Of a stretch of 6,733 bases of DNA, positions 1 through 4,295 are shown one piece after another. The stretch is taken from positions 1-6,733 of the forward strand of contig UQJV01000064.1 of NCBI GenBank assembly GCA_900541475.1, read 5' to 3'. This stretch comes from an uncultured Collinsella sp. (GTDB lineage: Bacteria > Actinomycetota > Coriobacteriia > Coriobacteriales > Coriobacteriaceae). Under the pieces are notes generated by a model. That model did no database searches, was not told where the DNA came from, and worked only from the letters and a program-made list of their open reading frames with translations. The first letter of the stretch is position 1. Each line of letters starts with the position of its first letter. Made by a program: the position numbers and the translations under genes.

Positions 1-6
1 CGCATG

Positions 7-54
7 AAGGCCCCCGTTGTCTCCCTTCTTCGAAGCGTTGACAACGGGGGCCTT
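7..54. repeat. Perfect 15-bp inverted repeat (hairpin)
   Basis: Bases 7-21 and 40-54 are exact reverse complements, forming a GC-rich 15-bp stem around an 18-nt loop that itself holds the palindrome cttcgaag (28-35). It could be a terminator for a gene beyond the left edge. However, neither strand has a run of T after the stem, so an intrinsic terminator is not proven. A structured intergenic element is the other possibility. Confidence 0.6.
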
Positions 55-58
55 CGCG

Positions 59-248
59 CTGCGGAATGATTTTGGAAACTAAGTACGGGACCCGCCCAAA
101 CCGTCCTGCTCAATCGCCCTTGTGGCGTTAGTGTCGGAAAAATAAGACGTTGCTTTTTGCCCCCTGCGGAAAGATTGGGGAGCTAAGCCCTCGTCCCTCC
201 CAGGTTGACCTACTCGAGGTCGTCGCCCTTGTGGCGTTAGGTCTGAAA
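59..248. repeat. Degenerate tandem intergenic repeat, two units
   Basis: Two related units, about 59-140 and 164-248, share blocks in the same order: ctgcggaa (59-66 and 164-171), gatt (68-71 and 173-176), ctaag (79-83 and 183-187), and an exact 18-mer tcgcccttgtggcgttag (114-131 and 223-240), each followed by a short tract ending in gaaa. The block offsets are 104 to 109 bp, so the copies have diverged and differ by small indels. The 18-mer can fold as a 4-bp hairpin (cgcc/ggcg), and unit two also holds gacct/aggtc arms (207-211 and 217-221). The element lies just beyond the 3' end of the HAD gene. I cannot assign it to a known family; it may be a genome-wide intergenic repeat of the lineage. 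Confidence 0.6.
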
Positions 249-264
249 GGGTGGGGCGCGGGGG

Positions 265-888
265 TTACTTGGTTGTTAGGGTTAGCAGGTCGTTGGGGGT
301 TTCGAGGTTGTAGGTGGCGTTTGGGATGTCTTTGTGTGATCCCCATGCCGCTCTGGCAAAACTGACCCCTGCCGAAGTTGCGCATTGTTCGTCGTAGACG
401 GTGTCGCCAACGTAGACGACGTTGCCAGGATTCGCGCCCGTACGCCGGAGATATTCGAGCATGGGAGCGGGTGCGGGTTTATGTTCGGTTGTGTCTTCGA
501 CAAGGATGATGTGCTCAAAATACTTATCGAAGCCAAGGGGTGCAATTTCTTCTGCGTATTCGTCGCGCGCACGTGAGGAGACGATGCCAAGTTTGCAGCC
601 GTTGTCGGAGAGTGTTGCGATAACTTCGTGCAAGCCGGGAAACACGCTGATGGTGCTTTAAAAGCTGGCGGCAACTTGGCACCAGCGATCCAGCGTTGCC
701 TGTGAGTAGATCCCAAGTTTCTCAAGGGCGTTCTTGCCGGGTATGCCGAGGGCAAATTCAAGCTCGTGTCGGGGGAGCGTTTTGCCGGTTTCTTCTTGGA
801 CAATCTGGCCAAGTGATGACAGAACGCTTTCTTCTGTATCTGCCAATGTCCCATCAACGTCAAATGCGATATGGTCAAAGTGCTTCAT
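265..888 (-). pseudogene. HAD-superfamily phosphatase (phosphoglycolate phosphatase-like), interrupted by an in-frame stop
   Basis: The frame reads as one HAD hydrolase of 207 codons broken by a TAA at codon 77 (bases 658-660). Before the stop lies motif I, DVDGTLADT (residues 10-18, nucleophile D10), and the start of a helical cap domain. After it come motif II IVSSR (102-106), the motif III lysine K137 in an HKPAP context, and motif IV VGDTVYD (160-166). Both halves are in the same frame and together match the usual length of small Gph/PpaX-like phosphatases, so this is a nonsense change, not a frameshift. The start ATG at 888 has a good agaggag site (896-902) 7 nt upstream. A GTG at 645 could restart the C-terminal part, but it has no ribosome site and that part would lack the nucleophile. 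The substrate is unknown. The gene lies 56 bp downstream of the AraC-type gene and may be cotranscribed with it. A sequencing error at 658-660 would restore an intact gene. Confidence 0.8.
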
Positions 889-944
889 ATGATTGCTCCT
901 CTCTGTTGTTTGCCTGCAAGTTTGATGCAGTGACAGAAGAAGGG

Positions 945-1883
945 CTAGCGGGATTTCTGCCTGGTGCTATCGAGATTCTGCCTCGCTGCTCGATAGCTCG
1001 AAGGAGTGCACCCCATTTGTTCTTTAAATACCTGGCCAAGATGGCTTGCTGTTATAAAGCCGCATTGGCGCGCGACTGTCTGGACCGTTCGCGTGGTGTG
1101 TGCCAAAAGTTCGCAAGCACGGTTTACGCGGTATGCGCGCAGATATGCCGCCGGGGTCGTTCCTGCGCAAGCTTCGATAATGCGGTAACACTCTCTTTCG
1201 CTTACGCCGGCTGCAGATGCCATCTGGGGCACATCTATAGTGGCTGCATAGTTTGCGCGGATATAGTCCAGGATTGCCTTGAACTGTACGTCGCGGTTGG
1301 TCATCCAAGAGGCGTTGTCGGAGGAAAAGAGCGGTTCGGCCTTGGCGTAAATCTGAATCCAGAGCTCTGACAAGCTATTCCGAAGCGCCATCTCGTTCTG
1401 CGGCCGTTGAAGGTCGTGGTTAAAGGAACTCTTTAGCAAATCGATAAAGGGCATATCGTCGGGGTTGGTGGGCGACCATTTGAGCACATCGACGCCTCGA
1501 CATTGAAGCAATGGGTTGATGTAGCGCTTTTGGAGACGTCCCGCGGGATCGCCGAGCATCGACGGCTGAAAGATATGCAGCATTTGAATGGCTGGCGCCG
1601 AATTGGGTGATTGCAGCGTGCTGTGCAAAACGCCGCCGTTGATAAAGCCGGCGGACCCTTCCTCAAAGCGTACGTGCTCATGAGCCGCGCGCGTTCGATA
1701 GTCAATCGCTCCCTGCTCCATGTAGAAAAGCTCAACTTCGGAATGCCAGTGCCAGGGGACGGAATTGCCCGGATAGCGAGCGAATTCTGCGCGTTCGGCA
1801 ATATAGGGCCAGTCTTCGGCGGTCTCGGGAAACGCTTCTTCGCGTCCTCCGCGGTGCAATTCTATGTGATCCATGTTTCGCAT
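945..1883 (-). CDS. AraC-family transcriptional regulator with cupin sensor domain
   Basis: This 312-residue cytoplasmic DNA-binding regulator has the usual AraC layout. The N-terminal cupin-like ligand domain begins near residue 35 and shows the PWHWHSEVELFYMEQG motif (43-58), with histidines typical of the AraC_binding fold. The C-terminal domain (about 205-298) carries two helix-turn-helix units: the first around DVPQMASAAGVSERECYRI, the second ending in the diagnostic GFITASHLGQVFKEQMGCTP stretch (about 275-294). The inducer and targets cannot be read from the sequence; many proteins of this layout sense sugars or related metabolites. The first ATG (1883) has no Shine-Dalgarno sequence, but TATACT ends 6 nt before it, which suits a leaderless mRNA. 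A second in-frame ATG (1874) also lacks one. The HAD gene follows on the same strand after 56 bp. Confidence 0.9.
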   Translation of the reverse strand: MRNMDHIELHRGGREEAFPETAEDWPYIAERAEFARYPGNSVPWHWHSEVELFYMEQGAIDYRTRAAHEHVRFEEGSAGFINGGVLHSTLQSPNSAPAIQMLHIFQPSMLGDPAGRLQKRYINPLLQCRGVDVLKWSPTNPDDMPFIDLLKSSFNHDLQRPQNEMALRNSLSELWIQIYAKAEPLFSSDNASWMTNRDVQFKAILDYIRANYAATIDVPQMASAAGVSERECYRIIEACAGTTPAAYLRAYRVNRACELLAHTTRTVQTVARQCGFITASHLGQVFKEQMGCTPSSYRAARQNLDSTRQKSR

Positions 1884-1889
1884 GGCATC

Positions 1890-1895
1890 AGTATA
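1890..1895 (-). promoter_or_regulatory. Possible -10 box for a leaderless AraC-type mRNA
   Basis: On the minus strand TATACT sits at 1895-1890, with 6 nt between its last base and the ATG at 1883, so transcription would begin at about the A of the start codon. No good -35 hexamer is visible 16-18 bp upstream. Leaderless mRNAs are common in Actinobacteria, and the lack of a ribosome site agrees with this reading, but the promoter remains an inference. Confidence 0.35.
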
Positions 1896-1908
1896 AAGCG
1901 CGATGGGC

Positions 1909-2118
1909 TTAGATTGCTCTTGCCTGTTCGGGGAACGCCTTGTCTAGGGATGCTTGGAGCCTTTCGAACGATGCTCGCAAGTTGTGGCTCTGGTCGGTTG
2001 AGCGTTTGGCTTTTGTGGTGGGGGAGTCGAGGAGGCCGTTTCTCTGTGTCGGGGGGAAGGAGAAAAGGTTTGCATGATTTAGGGATGGCTGCTGTGCTGC
2101 GCCGTTGGAAGAATGCAT
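1909..2118 (-). CDS. Small hypothetical protein (69 residues), doubtful
   Basis: The ORF begins at ATG 2118, with a gaggagg Shine-Dalgarno-like sequence upstream at a rather long 10-nt spacing, and ends 25 bp before the AraC-type start. The product is polar and shows no domain I recognise. The N-terminal half is rich in Ser, Asn, Pro and Gln, and the C-terminal third (LRASFERLQASLDKAFPEQ) could form an amphipathic helix. A different frame just upstream reads as a plausible protein end, RNLLVDIEEAA followed by TAA at 2123-2121, but has no good start codon. The two could be remnants of one decayed gene joined by a frameshift, or both could be chance. Confidence 0.3.
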   Translation of the reverse strand: MHSSNGAAQQPSLNHANLFSFPPTQRNGLLDSPTTKAKRSTDQSHNLRASFERLQASLDKAFPEQARAI

Positions 2119-2371
2119 GCTTATGCGGCCTCCTCGATGTCCACCAAAAGATTGCGCACGGGGTGTGCTGCTAGGTCCCGTGCGCTGGCAGTATTATGCC
2201 GCGGTTGCTGCAAAGAAGCGCTAAAGAAAGGCTTAACCTGGTTTGGTGTTACGATGAAACCGCAGGTCAAGGCTATTGAGTAACACTCTTGAAAGGTTTT
2301 GAGCTTAAGGGCTTTCTAAGGTTTGTGGCGTAGACGTGGCGCGGACGTGCGGAGCGTGTGAATGCTCGCTG
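2119..2371. other. Intergenic stretch without a convincing gene
   Basis: This 253-bp stretch lies downstream of the Nudix-Vsr gene. I see no intrinsic terminator with a T-run for that gene, so transcription may continue toward the AraC-type and HAD genes. On the minus strand there is a TTGACC hexamer (near 2271-2266) without a matching -10 box, and a CATAAT/TAATAC stretch (2198-2191) without a good -35. The 13-mer aaaccgcaggtca (2257-2269) recurs at 6664-6676. No tRNA-like fold was seen. Confidence 0.4.
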
Positions 2372-3361
2372 TTAGCGCTGCGGCTCTGCAGCCCGTACCT
2401 GCTCGATGACCTTTTCCATGGTGGCATCGATGCGGTCTTTCTTGAGCTCGCATTCCCAGACGGTGATGGGCGTCCAGCCCATTTGGGTAAGTGCGTTGAT
2501 GGCAGCGCGGTCGCGCTCGACGTTGCGACGGAACTTTGCCTCCCAAAACTCAACGTTGCGCTTGGGCTGGCTGGGGTTGCACTTGGGGCAGCGATGCCAA
2601 AAGCAGCCGTTGACGAAGATGGCGATCTTGCGCCCGGGAAAGGCGATATCGGGTTTGCCGGGAACCTTCCATTCCAAGCGATAGCCCGTAAGGCCCGCGG
2701 CGCGCAGGCGCTGGCGTACGAGCAGCTCGGGCTTGGTGTTGGCGCGCTTGTTACCCTTCATGGACTTTTTTATAGCGGCGCGACGGCGCACGAGTTCACG
2801 TTCGTCGGCGGAAAGGTCCGAGGTGTCGATGCCGTCCAGCAGGCCAGGCTTGGGACGCTTTTTGCTGCGGCGCTTCGGTGCGCGCTTGGGTTTGGTGGCG
2901 GGCTCGTCGGTCGTGGTGGCCTCGGCGTCGTTGGCAGTGCCGTTGGCCTCAAGCCGATCTTCCTTCAGCTCAATCAGAGCATCGATAAGCCCCTTATCGG
3001 CGGGCATCCATTCCACCGTGGCAAGCGAAGTGCGCGGAATCCAGCGGATATCGAGCTGGCGGTCGTGCTTCTGGGGCTCGTCGGACTCTTTAGCCAGCGA
3101 GCAGTAGTAGCACTCCATGGAGAGATGAAAATCGGGGTAGTCATACTCAACGGTGTAGAAATCGCGCAGGTTGTTGACCTTCACCTGCAGCTCTTCCATG
3201 AGCTCGCGGCGCACGGCGTCCTCGGGCGTCTCGCCGCGCATGAGCTTGCCACCTGGGAACTCCCAAAGTCCCTGCATGTCGCCATAGCCGCGCTGCACGG
3301 CCAGTAGCTCGTCGGATCCTTCCTTGCGAATGATCCCAGCGGCAACATGAACAGTCTTCAA
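2372..3361 (-). CDS. vsr: Fused MutT-like Nudix hydrolase and Vsr mismatch endonuclease
   Basis: This single frame of 329 residues holds two DNA-maintenance enzymes. Residues 1-135 are a MutT-like Nudix domain: LWEFPGGK (32-39) leads into the Nudix box (38-60) with G38, E44 and R52-E53-L-M-E56-E57; the usual late glycine is Q59. Such enzymes hydrolyse NTPs or dNTPs, for example 8-oxo-dGTP. Residues 136-172 are a low-complexity linker, first acidic and threonine-rich, then basic (KPKRAPKRRSKKRPKPG). Residues 185-322 are a Vsr endonuclease, which nicks beside T:G mismatches. They show TKPE (E212, like E. coli E25), GKPDI (D238, like the catalytic D51), FVNGCFWH (249-256), CPKC (258-261), NVERD (280-284) and WECEL (302-306), with cysteines placed as zinc ligands. 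N251 stands where E. coli has H64. The start is inferred: TTG at 3361 has agagagga 6 nt upstream and the Nudix fold begins directly after it. The open frame runs on to 3928, but that part is antisense to the ABC gene. No methyltransferase is nearby. Confidence 0.9.
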   Translation of the reverse strand: MKTVHVAAGIIRKEGSDELLAVQRGYGDMQGLWEFPGGKLMRGETPEDAVRRELMEELQVKVNNLRDFYTVEYDYPDFHLSMECYYCSLAKESDEPQKHDRQLDIRWIPRTSLATVEWMPADKGLIDALIELKEDRLEANGTANDAEATTTDEPATKPKRAPKRRSKKRPKPGLLDGIDTSDLSADERELVRRRAAIKKSMKGNKRANTKPELLVRQRLRAAGLTGYRLEWKVPGKPDIAFPGRKIAIFVNGCFWHRCPKCNPSQPKRNVEFWEAKFRRNVERDRAAINALTQMGWTPITVWECELKKDRIDATMEKVIEQVRAAEPQR

Positions 3362-3367
3362 CAGGAG

Positions 3368-3375
3368 TCCTCTCT
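3368..3375 (-). promoter_or_regulatory. Ribosome binding site deciding the TTG start of the Nudix-Vsr gene
   Basis: On the minus strand agagagga ends 6 nt before the TTG at 3361-3359. No in-frame ATG or GTG lies near the beginning of the Nudix domain; the first in-frame ATG (residue 29) would remove its first strand. The TTG is therefore the best supported start. An in-frame CTG at 3364 is less likely. Confidence 0.6.
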
Positions 3376-3393
3376 CAACATCAACACGCGGCA

Positions 3394-3405
3394 GGGTAGC
3401 TACCC
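3394..3405. promoter_or_regulatory. Perfect 12-bp palindrome upstream of the Nudix-Vsr gene
   Basis: The sequence gggtagctaccc is fully self-complementary and lies 33-44 bp upstream of the TTG start, where an operator for the minus-strand gene could sit. No matching regulator is identified. It could equally fold as a small leader hairpin. Confidence 0.35.
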
Positions 3406-3408
3406 GTA

Positions 3409-3436
3409 CCTTACACAACGGTAAGGCAAGCGTAAG
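3409..3436. promoter_or_regulatory. Candidate operator: three TTAC/GTAA half-sites at 11-bp spacing
   Basis: CTTAC (3410-3414), GTAAG (3421-3425) and GTAAG (3432-3436) are spaced exactly 11 bp apart, about one helical turn. The first two form the inverted repeat ccttac/gtaagg (3409-3414, 3421-3426) with a 6-nt centre. TTACA-N4-GGTAA (3411-3424) is one base from the TNACA-N4-TGTAA box described for BceR-type response regulators, which would suit the BceAB-type operon that follows. TetR- or MerR-type repressors also use similar symmetric sites. Its place in the divergent region means it could act on both genes. Confidence 0.45.
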
Positions 3437-3461
3437 CCATATCGATGGTAGCCGACTCGTC

Positions 3462-3499
3462 TTCTTGCGACTATAGATGCCGTAGACTAATCGCAAGAA
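3462..3499 (+). promoter_or_regulatory. 9-bp inverted repeat around a possible -10 box of the ABC operon
   Basis: The arms ttcttgcga (3462-3470) and tcgcaagaa (3491-3499) are exact inverted repeats separated by 20 nt. Inside lies TATAGA (3472-3477), a fair -10 box that would start transcription near 3484; no good -35 hexamer is visible. The right arm runs into the Shine-Dalgarno sequence aaagga (3498-3503), 6 nt before the ATG at 3510. The repeat could be an operator covering the promoter. It could fold in RNA only if transcription starts upstream of the left arm. Confidence 0.4.
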
Positions 3500-3509
3500 A
3501 GGACTCGGT

Positions 3510-4295
3510 ATGCAAACCACGCACATGGCGACCCCGGTACTGGAGGTCGCGCATCTCGAAAAGGTATATGGAGCGCTGGGCAACGTGACCCGCGCGCTCA
3601 ACGACGTCAGCTTTACGGTCAACCGCGGCGAATTCGTTGGCATCATGGGCGCTTCGGGCTCGGGCAAGTCGACGTTGCTCAACTGCGTGTCGACCATCGA
3701 TAGCGCCACAAGTGGCACGATCCGCATCAACGGGCAGGACGTGACGCGCATGAAGCAGGCTAAGCTTTCGCAGTTCCGCCGCGAGGAGCTCGGCTTTATC
3801 TTCCAGGACTCCAACCTGCTCGATACGCTCACGGCGCGCGAGAACATCGCCCTGCCGCTCACCATCGCCCGCACAAACTCGGCAGAGATTTCGACCCGCG
3901 TGCAGGATGTGGCAGCGCGCCTGTCCATCAGTCAGGTGCTCGACAAGTATCCCTACCAAATGTCCGGCGGCCAGCAGCAGCGCGTCGCCGCGGCTCGCGC
4001 GCTCGTCACCGACCCCACCATGATCATGGCCGACGAGCCCACCGGCGCCCTCGATTCCAAGAGCGCTCGCCTGCTGCTCGAGAGCCTGGAGGCCCTCAAT
4101 CGCCGCCTGCGCGCCACCGTGCTCATGGTCACGCATGACAGCTTTGCTGCCAGCTATACGAGCCGCGTGCTGTTTATCCGCGACGGCAAGATTTTCACCG
4201 AGCTGCGCCGCGGCGACACCGACCGCCGAGAGTTCTTCGACCGCATTATGGAGGTCGTTGCCATGATGGGCGGTGAGGGCTCCGATGCTCTGTAA
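3510..4295 (+). CDS. ABC transporter ATPase, BceA type
   Basis: This 261-residue ATPase powers the exporter made with the next gene. All the nucleotide-binding motifs are intact: Walker A GASGSGKST (47-55), Q-loop Q99 in FIFQDSNLLDTLTARENIALPL, signature SGGQQQR (152-158), Walker B MIMADEP (171-177), D-loop ALDS (180-183) and switch histidine H209. The FIFQDSNLL and LTARENI wording is typical of the MacB/LolD/BceA branch. ATG 3510 has an aaagga site 6 nt upstream; an in-frame ATG at 3525 lacks one. The last 11 bases overlap the permease start, which implies translational coupling. BceA-type ATPases usually serve antimicrobial peptide detoxification and signalling. The real substrate is not shown by the sequence. 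Confidence 0.93.
   Translation: MQTTHMATPVLEVAHLEKVYGALGNVTRALNDVSFTVNRGEFVGIMGASGSGKSTLLNCVSTIDSATSGTIRINGQDVTRMKQAKLSQFRREELGFIFQDSNLLDTLTARENIALPLTIARTNSAEISTRVQDVAARLSISQVLDKYPYQMSGGQQQRVAAARALVTDPTMIMADEPTGALDSKSARLLLESLEALNRRLRATVLMVTHDSFAASYTSRVLFIRDGKIFTELRRGDTDRREFFDRIMEVVAMMGGEGSDAL

Noticed and set aside
59..248. CRISPR array
   Set aside because: There are only two units, they differ by substitutions and indels, and the shared 18-mer is not separated by spacers of regular length.
282..878. Minus-strand ORF of 198 residues that reads through the HAD stop in another frame
   Set aside because: It is frame-shifted relative to the HAD motifs and gives a Pro/Ser/Thr/Lys-rich sequence typical of a wrong frame; the HAD motifs lie in the frame carrying the TAA.
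696..1370. Plus-strand ORF of 224 residues opposite the HAD and AraC-type genes
   Set aside because: It spans two real minus-strand genes and their gap; the cysteine-rich product has no motif.
2191..2221. Promoter with TAATAC/CATAAT -10 on the minus strand
   Set aside because: At 17-bp spacing the upstream hexamers are GCTTCT and GCGCTT, which do not resemble a -35 element.
2336..3307. Long plus-strand ORF of 323 residues opposite the Nudix-Vsr gene
   Set aside because: It is the antisense shadow of a gene with clear catalytic motifs and gives an alanine/leucine/glycine-rich product with no recognisable domain.
3362..3928. Extension of the Nudix-Vsr frame to an ATG at 3928 (518 residues)
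   Set aside because: The extra 189 residues are antisense to the well-supported ATPase gene, show no domain, and cross the intergenic region; the TTG at 3361 has a ribosome site exactly where the Nudix fold begins.
3471..4136. Minus-strand ORF of 221 residues opposite the ATPase
   Set aside because: It is a shadow of the ATPase gene, rich in His, Arg and Glu as expected from antisense of GC-rich codons.
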